A stretch of 64,000 nt of DNA from NCBI GenBank assembly GCA_019416285.1, contig DXXM01000010.1, forward strand, positions 26,196-90,195, given 5' to 3'. The stretch is from Bacteroidales bacterium (GTDB lineage Bacteria > Bacteroidota > Bacteroidia > Bacteroidales > Muribaculaceae). Within the stretch, counting starts at the first letter, position 1. Every line of letters starts with the position of its first letter. Of this stretch, positions 16,931-25,640 are shown piece by piece. A program made the position numbers and the translations under genes. The notes beneath the pieces were generated by a model that saw only the letters and a program-made list of their open reading frames with translations, did no database searches and was not told where the DNA came from.

Positions 16931-18214
16931 CTATTCGCCTTCCGGCTCGATTATGCTTACCGCAATTTTGTCGATTCTGGCACGGTCCATATCCACCACT
17001 TCAAGGCGGAAACAGTTCCAGACCACGCTGTCACCCTCCACGGGCACCCTCTTCAGCTCCTCTATAATCAGACCGCCGAGAGTGGTGTAGGACGACGGAT
17101 GATAGAGGTCCTCGCGGTCAAAGAAGGAGAGGAAATCATAGACGGGACACTGGCCGTCGACCAGCCATTCGTCGGAATCGGGACGCTTGACAATCATCGG
17201 TTCCTCCGCCTTGTCGGGCATGGAGCCTATGAGTCCGTCAAGAATATCGCCTACGGTGAGTATGCCCTGGAAGCAGCCGTATTCATCATAGACCACGGCG
17301 GTATGCTCCCGCGTGCGCTTAAAGGTGTCGAGCGCGTCGTAGACGGTCATGGTCTCGGGAAGCGAGAGGGGCGCCGAAAGCTCGTTTTCAATCCTGAAAT
17401 CGGGTCGGCCGAGGGTAAGAATGAGTTTTTTGAGAGTAATCACACCGCATATCTCCTCCTTGTCGCTGTCAAACACCGGATAGGTCGAGTGAAGGTCCTC
17501 GGCAAGCACCTTGCGGATGCTCTCCTCGTCCATCGACACCGTGAGACAGGCCACATCCTTGCGGCTCGTCATGATGGCGCCTATGCGGTAGTCGCCGAGC
17601 ACGAGCACACGCTCCATGATGTCCTGCTCCACCTCCTTGACTTCACCTGACTCGGTGCCCTCCTGAATGAGAGAGCGGATTTCATCCTCCGTGACCTTGG
17701 ATACATTCTGTCCGAGGCGCAGGAGTTTCACGAGTCCGGAGGTTGACACGGAAAGAAGCCACACTATAGGGAAGGTGATTATAGAGAGCAGTTTCATCGG
17801 CCCGGCGACAAGACGGGCTATGGTGTCGGCCTGCGCGAGAGCGATGCGTTTCGGCACAAGCTCGCCCACCACAATCGAAAGATAGGTCACAACGGACACA
17901 ATCACTACTTTCGATAGTGTGAGGGCAGCTTTCGGGGCCATGCCGAGCCCGGCAAGCCAGTTGCCGAGCTCGGTGGCTATTGTGGCACCGGAGAAAAGAC
18001 CGGTCAGAATACCGATGAGTGTTATGCCAATCTGTACGGTCGACAGAAAGCGGTCAGGCTCATTTGCGAGTTCGAGAGCCGTGGCCGCACTGCGGTTACC
18101 GGACTTGGCATCTGAATTGAGTTTTGATTTACGGGCTGAAATGAGTGCAACCTCCGACATGGAGAATACACCGTTCAGAATAATAAGCGCAATGATGATT
18201 ATAAGATCGTCCAT
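16931..18214 (-). CDS. DUF21/CBS-domain transporter (HlyC/CorC, CNNM family)
   Basis: A 427-residue inner-membrane protein. Residues 1-180 form the DUF21 (CNNM) transmembrane domain with its family opening (IIIALIILNGVFSMSEVALISARKSKL). A CBS-domain pair at about 200-330 (IGAIMTSRKDVACL, HTAVVYDEYGCFQGILTVGDIL) should bind ATP, and residues 345-427 are the CorC_HlyC domain (LVDGQCPVYDF). Such proteins are linked to magnesium or cobalt export; the name hemolysin is historical. It appears to be a single-gene unit, with 116 bases to the next gene upstream. Confidence 0.88.
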   Translation of the reverse strand: MDDLIIIIALIILNGVFSMSEVALISARKSKLNSDAKSGNRSAATALELANEPDRFLSTVQIGITLIGILTGLFSGATIATELGNWLAGLGMAPKAALTLSKVVIVSVVTYLSIVVGELVPKRIALAQADTIARLVAGPMKLLSIITFPIVWLLSVSTSGLVKLLRLGQNVSKVTEDEIRSLIQEGTESGEVKEVEQDIMERVLVLGDYRIGAIMTSRKDVACLTVSMDEESIRKVLAEDLHSTYPVFDSDKEEICGVITLKKLILTLGRPDFRIENELSAPLSLPETMTVYDALDTFKRTREHTAVVYDEYGCFQGILTVGDILDGLIGSMPDKAEEPMIVKRPDSDEWLVDGQCPVYDFLSFFDREDLYHPSSYTTLGGLIIEELKRVPVEGDSVVWNCFRLEVVDMDRARIDKIAVSIIEPEGE

Positions 18215-18330
18215 TTGGGTGTCAGGGCATCAATAATATACCATTATAACAAATTTTCATTTTGTTGGTTTTATCATGTTTCCGGCATCCATCTAAAACT
18301 GGCCGAAAGAACTTCGTTACCGGCTGACGG

Positions 18331-19818
18331 TCAGGCCTGCGCCGAGACTTCGGCCGCCTTATCTTTTCCCTTCCCGAAAAACTGCACCAGGAGGAATCCG
18401 ATGAAGAATATAAGCAGAGTGCTTATCACTATGCTGAGATTGATATGCACGAACTGCGAAAGGCCGAACCAGTCAGAGAGCTTGGTCTGGAGGGCGATGA
18501 GGATAAGCGCAGCCACACCGACGATTACACCGGGAACCACATGCTGCTTGCCAGCCTTCGGACAGAGATAGGCAAGCAGGAACATGCCGAGCACACCGCC
18601 GGAACATACGCTGCTCAGAGCCCACCAAGCGTCAAGTGCATTGTCGACAAGAAGGAAACAGAGAGCCACGCCTATGCCGAGGATACCGATGGCCACACTT
18701 GCCAGGCGGAGCACAATCACTTTGCGCTCGTCGCTCGCATCGGGGCAGAAATGGGAGTAGAAGTCGGTGAGTATGATGGTGCCCGACGAGGTGACGCTGG
18801 TTGCCACCGTGCTCATGCCGGCGCAGAAGATGGAGGCAATGAGAAGTCCGATAAGACCTATGGGGAGCTCATGGATTATGAAGTAGGGAAACACATAATC
18901 GCTCTTTATCCCCTCGGGAAGCGAATCGGGGTGGACATAGTAGAACGCGAAGAGACATGAACCGATAAGGAAGAGTATGAGGTTGACGGGCAAGGTCAGA
19001 AGCGAGCCCCAGAATGCGCTCTTGCGGGCCTCGCTCAGCGAAGGTGCGGCGCAGTAGCGCTGCGTATAGCTCTGGTCGATGGCGAAGTTGTTGAGGTTGG
19101 TGAACATACCGTAGATGAGGCAGACCCAGAAGGTGCTCTCCACGAGTGAATCGCCGAAACTGCCGAGGGAGAACTTGTTGTTTTCCATACATATTTTCAG
19201 CGCCTGACCGGGGCCCTCGGGCATGCCTCGGAGAAGCATGATAAGACAGATTATGGCGCCGATGATAAGGATGGCTCCCTGAAGGGCCTCGGTCCATATC
19301 ACCGACTTGAGGCCCCCTTTCTGACTATAGAGTATGATGCCGAGTCCAGTAACCGTCACGACAAGCGGTATGCTCCAGCCCATCAGCACGTTCATCGGGA
19401 CAGCCAGGAGAAAAAGGATTGCTCCCGAGCGGCATATCTGTGTGAAAAGATAGAATACCGACGCATAAAGACGTGCCCACCGGCCGAAGCGCTTTTCGAA
19501 ATAGCTGTAGGCGCTGATGCTGCCCAAGGAACGATAGAAGGGCACGAAATAATACATGGCCAGAAGTCCGGCGGGAAGAATGGAGATTGTGAACACAAAA
19601 GCGTTCCAGTTGCCGGTAAACGCCGACGAGCAATAGCCTAAAAATGAAATCGAGCTACAGAAGGAGGCAAAAATAGAAAGGCCGACAACCCAGCCGGGCA
19701 CCTTGCCGCCGCCTCGGGTGAACTCTTCGCTGCTCTGTTTTTTACGGCCGAACATATAGCCGAACACAATCGTGCCCACAGTGAAGAGCAGGAACACGAC
19801 AAGGTCAATTATATTCAT
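18331..19818 (-). CDS. Sodium:solute symporter (SSS family), distal gene of the operon
   Basis: A 495-residue integral membrane protein with about 13 hydrophobic helices and the SSS pattern: an early helix from residue 5, GYMFGRKKQSSEEFTRGGG, SAYSYFEKRFGRWARLYAS, then a sodium-site region near FCAGMSTVATSVTSSGTIIL. It resembles SSS carriers encoded beside DapA-family lyases and used for sialic acid or sugar acids, but the substrate cannot be read from sequence. It is the last gene of the minus-strand operon, 121 bases after the aldolase gene, which makes it a candidate importer of that enzyme's substrate or of a related acid. Confidence 0.85.
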   Translation of the reverse strand: MNIIDLVVFLLFTVGTIVFGYMFGRKKQSSEEFTRGGGKVPGWVVGLSIFASFCSSISFLGYCSSAFTGNWNAFVFTISILPAGLLAMYYFVPFYRSLGSISAYSYFEKRFGRWARLYASVFYLFTQICRSGAILFLLAVPMNVLMGWSIPLVVTVTGLGIILYSQKGGLKSVIWTEALQGAILIIGAIICLIMLLRGMPEGPGQALKICMENNKFSLGSFGDSLVESTFWVCLIYGMFTNLNNFAIDQSYTQRYCAAPSLSEARKSAFWGSLLTLPVNLILFLIGSCLFAFYYVHPDSLPEGIKSDYVFPYFIIHELPIGLIGLLIASIFCAGMSTVATSVTSSGTIILTDFYSHFCPDASDERKVIVLRLASVAIGILGIGVALCFLLVDNALDAWWALSSVCSGGVLGMFLLAYLCPKAGKQHVVPGVIVGVAALILIALQTKLSDWFGLSQFVHINLSIVISTLLIFFIGFLLVQFFGKGKDKAAEVSAQA

Positions 19819-19939
19819 GGTCAGGAATCAGGTAAGTCAGGATTGTTACAGTTGGTTATTCGCGTGAAAATTCGTTAGAGAGGTTATGAGAAAAAGAAGA
19901 GGAAAGAAGAAAGAGAAAAGTTGAGGAGAGAGGAGTGAA

Positions 19940-20881
19940 TCAGATAATCAGCTTGCCGTTTTCGATGGGCAGACGGTCGAGAGCTTCCTGAACCTTGCGA
20001 CGCTCGGGTTCATTGAACTTGTGGAAGGGAGCGGCCACAAAGTCGTCCTTGATGACACCGAGGAGCGAGCAGGCACACTTGAGGCCCTTGAGGTAGCTGG
20101 AACCATGCTGGCCTACGCTGTAAATCGAGGTGCTGATCTGCATGATGTACTGCTGGAGACGACGCACTTCGGCGAGATTGCCGGCTGCGGCGGCGTTATA
20201 CATTGCAACGTAGAGCTCGGGGAACATGTTGGCGCCGCCGTTGATGCCGCCGTTGGCACCGAGAAGCACACACTCGCCTGTCACCTCTTCCGGACCCATG
20301 AGCATAGAGAACTCGGGGCGCTGTTTACGCATGAGATACATCACAGACTGGAAGTAGGGAATGTTGGCGGAGCTATCCTTGAAGCCCACAACCTTCTCGT
20401 TTTCGGCGATGCGGCAGATAGTGGCCGGCGAGAAGTTGACCTTAACATGGCTCGGCATGTTGTAGAGGAAGAGCGGGAGGGGAAGCTGCGGAATCATATC
20501 CTCGTAGAACTCGGCGAGCTCAGGCTGGCCGGTTGCGAAATAGTAGGGAGCGGCGCTGACTACTGCCGACGCACCGCAGTCGGCTGCTTCTTTAGCGAGA
20601 TTGACACTCTCGACAATCGAAGTATCGGTAACGCAGACAAGCACCGGAAGGCGTCCGGCGTTGATGCGGCAGGTTTCAACAATCATCTGCTTGCGGAGAC
20701 GGTAGCTGAGGCTCTGCTCCTCACCGGTGGTTCCGAGAATAAAGAGACCGTGGACACCTCCGGCTATAAGATGCTCGATAAGATTCTCAAGGCTTTCGAC
20801 ATCAAGAGTGTCGTTGCCGAGAAGAGGTGTCACAAGAGGAGGGATGATACCGCTAAGCGGTGATTTAAAATCATTGTTCAT
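19940..20881 (-). CDS. DapA-family (dihydrodipicolinate synthase-like) aldolase
   Basis: A 313-residue class I aldolase of the DapA/NanA superfamily. The Schiff-base lysine is Lys168 (VGFKDSS) and the catalytic tyrosine is Tyr140 (LYNMP). GTTGEEQSL carries the carboxylate-binding Thr-Thr pair. Biosynthetic DapA normally has GTTGES, so GEEQ and the context argue against lysine synthesis. Candidate substrates are N-acetylneuraminate or 2-keto-3-deoxy sugar acids, for example 2-keto-3-deoxy-L-fuconate. The latter would fit the lactonase and dehydrogenases at 35591-38558. It sits between two sodium symporters in one operon. The family is certain; the substrate is inference. Confidence 0.88.
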   Translation of the reverse strand: MNNDFKSPLSGIIPPLVTPLLGNDTLDVESLENLIEHLIAGGVHGLFILGTTGEEQSLSYRLRKQMIVETCRINAGRLPVLVCVTDTSIVESVNLAKEAADCGASAVVSAAPYYFATGQPELAEFYEDMIPQLPLPLFLYNMPSHVKVNFSPATICRIAENEKVVGFKDSSANIPYFQSVMYLMRKQRPEFSMLMGPEEVTGECVLLGANGGINGGANMFPELYVAMYNAAAAGNLAEVRRLQQYIMQISTSIYSVGQHGSSYLKGLKCACSLLGVIKDDFVAAPFHKFNEPERRKVQEALDRLPIENGKLII

Positions 20882-20949
20882 AGCTTTTGACTGGTAATTA
20901 AAGTATGATTATTGTAGACTGTGTAAATTTAATGATTCTCCATTATTCA

Positions 20950-22554
20950 TCAGTGTCCGTTGAAAAACACATAGAGGCTCACCATGACTATCGCAAGCAT
21001 AATCCATGCCATCTGCACGCTGAGCGACATGCGGTTTTTGATGACAGCCATCGGGCGACGCTCTGTTACGGTTTTGTCAGTATAGCTGATAGCCACCATA
21101 CTGATTATGAGAACCATGAAAATGAGGAACGAGAGCATCATGAAATGGATATGATGTGTGGCGTTGGGGATGACCCACAGGTAGAGGATGCCGCAGCCGA
21201 TACTGAAAATGGTACCGAAAGTGAGGATGATGTTGGCCGCAAGCGTGGTGCAGCGTTTCCAGAACACTCCCATCACGAACACAGCGGCCATAGGCGGAGC
21301 GATGAAGCTCAGGACGGACTGGAACACGTTGAAGAGGTCCATCCCCTTGATATTGTCGACCGCAACTGTGATAACGATTGAGACGAGAGCACCGACTATG
21401 GTGACGATATGGCCGGTACGCACAATCTCTTTCGGAGTGGCGTTGGCGTTGATGTTCTTGACATAGATATCCATAGTGAACACGGTGCTGAGGGCGTTGA
21501 GCGCCGAACCGATTGTGCTGATGAGGGCTGCGGTGAGCACTGCTATCACCAGACCTACCATGCCGACAGGAAAGAGACTCGACACGAGAGTCATGTAGGC
21601 GTTGTCGGGCTCAATCAGTCTGTCGCCGAAGAAACCGGTTTTCCACAGAGCGAAGCAGACCACGCCGGGGATTATGTAAATCGCCACGTCGAGAATCTTG
21701 AGCCAGCCGGTGAAGTTGGCGCCTTTCTGACCTTCGTTGAGGTCGCGGGCGGCAAGAACCGGCTGCACCATCGACTGGTCGGTACACCAAAACCACAGGC
21801 CCGAGATTGGGTAACCGAGCAGAATCGGGAGCCAGGGGAATTCCTTGTGGTCGTTGGGCTGAAAGAGGTTCCAGTAGTGCGACGGCACGATGTCCGGGTC
21901 AGCGAGTGTGGATATGCCGCCGACTACGGAGTGGCCTCCGAGATGCCATATACCTACTATTGTCAGGGTGGCTGACACGAGAATCAGCAGCACCATCTGA
22001 TAGACATTCGTATAGGCTATCGCTTTCAGACCGCCGATGATGGTGAAGAAGGCCGAGATTGCAAGCAATATGAAGGCCGACAGCCACATCGGTATGCCGA
22101 AAACCTGACGGATGATGATGCCTCCGGCAAAGAGTGTCAGCGCAAGCCAGGAGATGAGCACCGTGACGATGGTGTACCAGGCGAGCATGTTGCGTGTCGA
22201 CTCTCCGAAACGCTTGCCCATGAACTCGGGCAGAGTGGTGATTTTCTCTCCGAGATAGCGCGGAGCAAACACGAAAGCGAGCAGCGCGATAAACACAAAG
22301 GCATACCACGCATAGTTGCCCGACACGATACCGGCGGCAAAACCGGCGCTCGCCGATGCTATGAGCATCGACGGACCGACATTGGTTCCCCACATGGAGA
22401 AACCGATATGATGCCACCTCAGAGAGTTGCCTGCAAGAAATTTGTGGCCTCCTTTCTTGCTCTTGGAACTGGCCCAGAGGCCGATGGCCAGCAGGATTAC
22501 AAAGTAGGATATCAGCACCACCCAGTCCATCGGCCGCATTGATAAGTCATTCAT
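20950..22554 (-). CDS. Sodium:sugar symporter (SGLT-like SSS family)
   Basis: A 534-residue membrane protein with about 14 helices. The motifs are SGLT-like: GLWASSKSKKGGHKFLAGNSLRWHHIG, SMLIASASAGFAAGI, FVFAPRYLGEKITTLPEFMGKRFG, WFWCTDQSMVQPVLAARDL and the Na-site region LTAALISTIGSALNALSTVFTMD. The WFWCTDQ..VQ segment is typical of vSGLT-type sugar carriers. It follows the corrinoid methyltransferase fusion by 62 bases and precedes the aldolase by 68, so it probably imports the monosaccharide or small glycoside that the upstream enzymes handle. Confidence 0.88.
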   Translation of the reverse strand: MNDLSMRPMDWVVLISYFVILLAIGLWASSKSKKGGHKFLAGNSLRWHHIGFSMWGTNVGPSMLIASASAGFAAGIVSGNYAWYAFVFIALLAFVFAPRYLGEKITTLPEFMGKRFGESTRNMLAWYTIVTVLISWLALTLFAGGIIIRQVFGIPMWLSAFILLAISAFFTIIGGLKAIAYTNVYQMVLLILVSATLTIVGIWHLGGHSVVGGISTLADPDIVPSHYWNLFQPNDHKEFPWLPILLGYPISGLWFWCTDQSMVQPVLAARDLNEGQKGANFTGWLKILDVAIYIIPGVVCFALWKTGFFGDRLIEPDNAYMTLVSSLFPVGMVGLVIAVLTAALISTIGSALNALSTVFTMDIYVKNINANATPKEIVRTGHIVTIVGALVSIVITVAVDNIKGMDLFNVFQSVLSFIAPPMAAVFVMGVFWKRCTTLAANIILTFGTIFSIGCGILYLWVIPNATHHIHFMMLSFLIFMVLIISMVAISYTDKTVTERRPMAVIKNRMSLSVQMAWIMLAIVMVSLYVFFNGH

Positions 22555-22616
22555 GTCTTGAATAGGGTTTAGATTTTCAGGTAAGTATTATATTGATTGT
22601 CAACTAAATTCCAGAT

Positions 22617-25600
22617 TCACGCTCCCATGAGGCGGCGGGCGAGAGCCACGGCGGTGTTGGCGTTGTCGCTGTAGCCGTCGGCACCGATTTCGTCAGCGAA
22701 ATGCTGGGTGACGGGAGCGCCGCCCACCATGACCTTGACCTTGTCGCGGAGTCCTGCGGCTTCAAGAGCGTCAATTACGTCCTTCATATATGTCATCGTT
22801 GTGGTCAGCAGGGCGCTCATGCAGAGAATATCGGCTCCGCTCTTGCGCACTTCCTCCACAAAGGTCTCGGAAGGCACGTCGATACCGACGTTTATCACCT
22901 CAAAGCCGCATCCTTCGAGCATGGAGGCCACGAGGTTCTTGCCGATGTCGTGGAGGTCGCCTTTGACGGTGCCTATCACCACCTTGCCGAGTGTGGTCGA
23001 TGCGGAACCGGCCAGCATAGGCTTCAGAAGCTCGAGAGCCGACTTCATGGCTCGTCCGGCCATGAGAAGCTGGGGCACGAAGGCCTTGCCGTCCTGGAAA
23101 CGCTGACCGACCTCGCCCATGGCGCGTATCATCTGTCCGTTGATGATGTCCTGCGGGGCCATGCCTGTGTCGATAGCCTTACGGGTGGCATCGGCCGCAT
23201 CGTCGGCCTTGCCTCCGAGGATAGCCTCGAAGATGGCGTCGGGGTTCGCATCGGCTGCGGGAGCGGCCTCATCCTTAACCAAGGGAGGACAGCAGTCACA
23301 TTCGACACCGTGGATTATCGGTTTTCTGAACTGAGTGGCCTTGGATTCCGGCTTATCGGATGTCTCGGAGGCGGTTTCAGCTACCACCGCCGAAGCAGCT
23401 CCGGGACGGTGAGGTGAAATCCAAAGTCCTGTGACGGGCTCGCAGATTCGGGCGAGTTTGGCAATATGAGCGTCGGTAGTGCCGCAGCATCCGCCAACGA
23501 TATTGACCACATGTCCGTCAAGCAGAGGCCACATGTCGGCCTGAAACTTTTCGGGCGAGAGGCTATAGCGTCCCTGCCCGTCGGGGAAACCGGCGTTGGG
23601 ATAAGCGCTGATGCGATAGGGGAATTTCTCGCCGAGACGGGCCAGGAGCGGAGTCATGGCCTTGATGTCTGACACGCAGTTGATGCCTATCGAGAGAACC
23701 GGACATTCGGGGAGCGAGGATATGAACTCTTCAATCCGCTGGCCGAGCATATTGTGGCCGTCGGGAGTGCTCACGTTGAAACTGAGCATTATCGGGAGGG
23801 TCTTTCCGGCCTTCCGCATGGCCTCGCACGCCGCACTGACAGCGGCCTCAGCGTTCTTGACATCAAAAATAGTCTCGATAAGAATAGCGTCGACACCGCC
23901 TTCGATGAGTGCGGCGGCCTGCTCCTCGTATGCACGCAGAAGCAGTTCATAGCTGAATGTGGCCCATCCGGGCTGCACACTTCCTGCGGCAATCGAACAT
24001 GTCTTGCTCGTCGGGCCCATCGAACCGGCCACGAAACGGGGTTTGTCGGGTGTCTTGCGTGTGTATTCGTCAGCGAGTTCGCGGGCAATCCTGCACGCCG
24101 CAAGGTTTATCTCCCGGCAGTGGTTTTCAAGGCGGAAATCGGCCATCGAAATGCGCTGCGCGTTGAAGGTATCGGTCGAGATGATGTCGGCTCCGGCATC
24201 GAGATATTTTCTGTGAATCTCGCGGATGACATCGGGACGGGTCACCGACAGCAGGTCATTGTTGCCTCGGAGCTCACAGTCATGTCCGGCAAACTTCTCG
24301 CCACGAAAATCATTCTCGGTGAGTTTATATGCCTGAATCATGGTGCCCATCGCTCCGTCGAGCACAAGAACATGGCGGTCAAGAGCCCTGACAAGGGGCG
24401 AAGTCTCATCCAGGGCGAGCGCTGATGCGGCGCCTGCTTCGGTGACAGCCTGCGCCTCCACCTTTTCTATTATGCGGGCCACTTCCGCATCCGCATCGAA
24501 AGCGGAATCGGATGTGAGCTTCACTACATCGCTCTCCTCGCGCGGAGCGGCGGGACGGTAGCGGTATTCCTCGACAATCTTCATAGCCTGCTCCACCTCA
24601 TCCTCGTTGTGGAAGTCCATTTCAAGGTGTACGCCGTTGCCGCCGATATTGTCGAGAAGCGGGCGCAGCTCGTCGAGAGTGACCCAGCAGGCCATGATGC
24701 TCTTGCCGCCCTCAAGGATTCGGCGGTAGAGGTCGTACCACTTTGGCGAACCGCCCTGAGGCTCGCCGACGCCGGGAGTCCACTGGATTGCGTTGAGTTC
24801 CTTGATTTCGAGAAGAGCCGGAAGATGGTGAAGCGCGCCCACACCGTCGAGGTGATAGAGCGTGTAGTCGATTTTCTGACACTGCTCGCGGATGAAGGGC
24901 TGCACGAAGCGGCGGTAGTCTTCCACGCTTATCATGGTGGAGATGTCGCTCTGCAGTTTCGACATTCTGCCGGGAGCCCATGAGGAAAAATAGCAGAAAG
25001 CCATCTCGTCACCCTCGCGGATTATGTCGTAGAGTTCGTCATATACACGGAAATAGATTTCATTTATCTGCTTCATCTGCCGCTCGAGGACTTCGGGCTG
25101 CATGACGGTGTCGAGAAGCACCTTGTCGGTACCCTTGATTGCGGCGAGAACGTCAAGACCTTCCATCAGGTCAGGCATACCCACGAAATAGTGGCCCTGG
25201 GCCTTTTCCTTGCAGGCTTTCAGAAGCTCTTTGTGGAGGAGCCAGTTGGGATGGTTCTCGTCAAACTTTATATCGTCCGTGTAATTCGGGTCGGGATGAA
25301 TCCAGATTGTGTCCTCTCCCCCCTCGAACACACCGCCGAGGATAGCGGCGAGCGAGCCCGGACCGAGCTGAGTATTGGCCACGGGGAGCATGTCGGCCTT
25401 GAGGGAGCTGTGGGCCACATACCAGTCAAGGTACTCGGCGCGCCACTTCGGGTCAAACCATTTCTGGTCAAGATTTTTCGGAGCCCCGGGAGCCGGGATG
25501 TCGGCATGGGGGGTGACTCCGTTCTGAAAGTGTTCCCACATGTTGAGGACAATCCCCTTGTGGTTCCACCAGTCTATATAGTGCTGTTTGGTTTCTTCAA

Positions 25601-25625
25601 AGTTCTGTTTCCAGGTATTCATCAT
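22617..25625 (-). CDS. Three-module corrinoid methyltransferase: UroD-like + homocysteine S-methyltransferase + B12-binding
   Basis: A 1002-residue cytoplasmic protein. Residues 1-360 are a UroD-superfamily module of the type used by corrinoid methyltransferases (YIDWWNHKGIVLNMWEHF, YHLDGVGALHHLP with His near 257, IMACWVT). Residues about 412-720 are a homocysteine S-methyltransferase module like the N-terminus of MetH (VLDGAMGTMIQ, ISTDTFNAQ, ETIFDVKNA) with zinc cysteines near 650 (GINC) and 713-714 (GGCCGTT). Residues about 785-1002 are the helical cap and B12 domain with GDLHDIGKNLV, whose His near 893 is the lower cobalt ligand. The MetH pterin and activation modules are absent. I infer methyl transfer from an unknown donor through cobalamin to homocysteine. 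It starts 15 bases after a GH31 gene; a MetH-activation homologue is encoded divergently at 30952. Confidence 0.88.
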   Translation of the reverse strand: MMNTWKQNFEETKQHYIDWWNHKGIVLNMWEHFQNGVTPHADIPAPGAPKNLDQKWFDPKWRAEYLDWYVAHSSLKADMLPVANTQLGPGSLAAILGGVFEGGEDTIWIHPDPNYTDDIKFDENHPNWLLHKELLKACKEKAQGHYFVGMPDLMEGLDVLAAIKGTDKVLLDTVMQPEVLERQMKQINEIYFRVYDELYDIIREGDEMAFCYFSSWAPGRMSKLQSDISTMISVEDYRRFVQPFIREQCQKIDYTLYHLDGVGALHHLPALLEIKELNAIQWTPGVGEPQGGSPKWYDLYRRILEGGKSIMACWVTLDELRPLLDNIGGNGVHLEMDFHNEDEVEQAMKIVEEYRYRPAAPREESDVVKLTSDSAFDADAEVARIIEKVEAQAVTEAGAASALALDETSPLVRALDRHVLVLDGAMGTMIQAYKLTENDFRGEKFAGHDCELRGNNDLLSVTRPDVIREIHRKYLDAGADIISTDTFNAQRISMADFRLENHCREINLAACRIARELADEYTRKTPDKPRFVAGSMGPTSKTCSIAAGSVQPGWATFSYELLLRAYEEQAAALIEGGVDAILIETIFDVKNAEAAVSAACEAMRKAGKTLPIMLSFNVSTPDGHNMLGQRIEEFISSLPECPVLSIGINCVSDIKAMTPLLARLGEKFPYRISAYPNAGFPDGQGRYSLSPEKFQADMWPLLDGHVVNIVGGCCGTTDAHIAKLARICEPVTGLWISPHRPGAASAVVAETASETSDKPESKATQFRKPIIHGVECDCCPPLVKDEAAPAADANPDAIFEAILGGKADDAADATRKAIDTGMAPQDIINGQMIRAMGEVGQRFQDGKAFVPQLLMAGRAMKSALELLKPMLAGSASTTLGKVVIGTVKGDLHDIGKNLVASMLEGCGFEVINVGIDVPSETFVEEVRKSGADILCMSALLTTTMTYMKDVIDALEAAGLRDKVKVMVGGAPVTQHFADEIGADGYSDNANTAVALARRLMGA

Positions 25626-25640
25626 GATAAGCGGAAACTA

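Noticed and set aside
18331..20881. A sialic acid utilisation unit (symporter plus NanA)
   Set aside because: Possible, but no epimerase, kinase, sialidase or deaminase is present, and the operon context is fucose, xyloside and methyl-transfer; I left the aldolase substrate open.
22617..25625. Annotation of the fusion simply as methionine synthase MetH
   Set aside because: The pterin-binding and activation modules are missing and a UroD-type module is present, so the methyl donor is probably not methyl-tetrahydrofolate.
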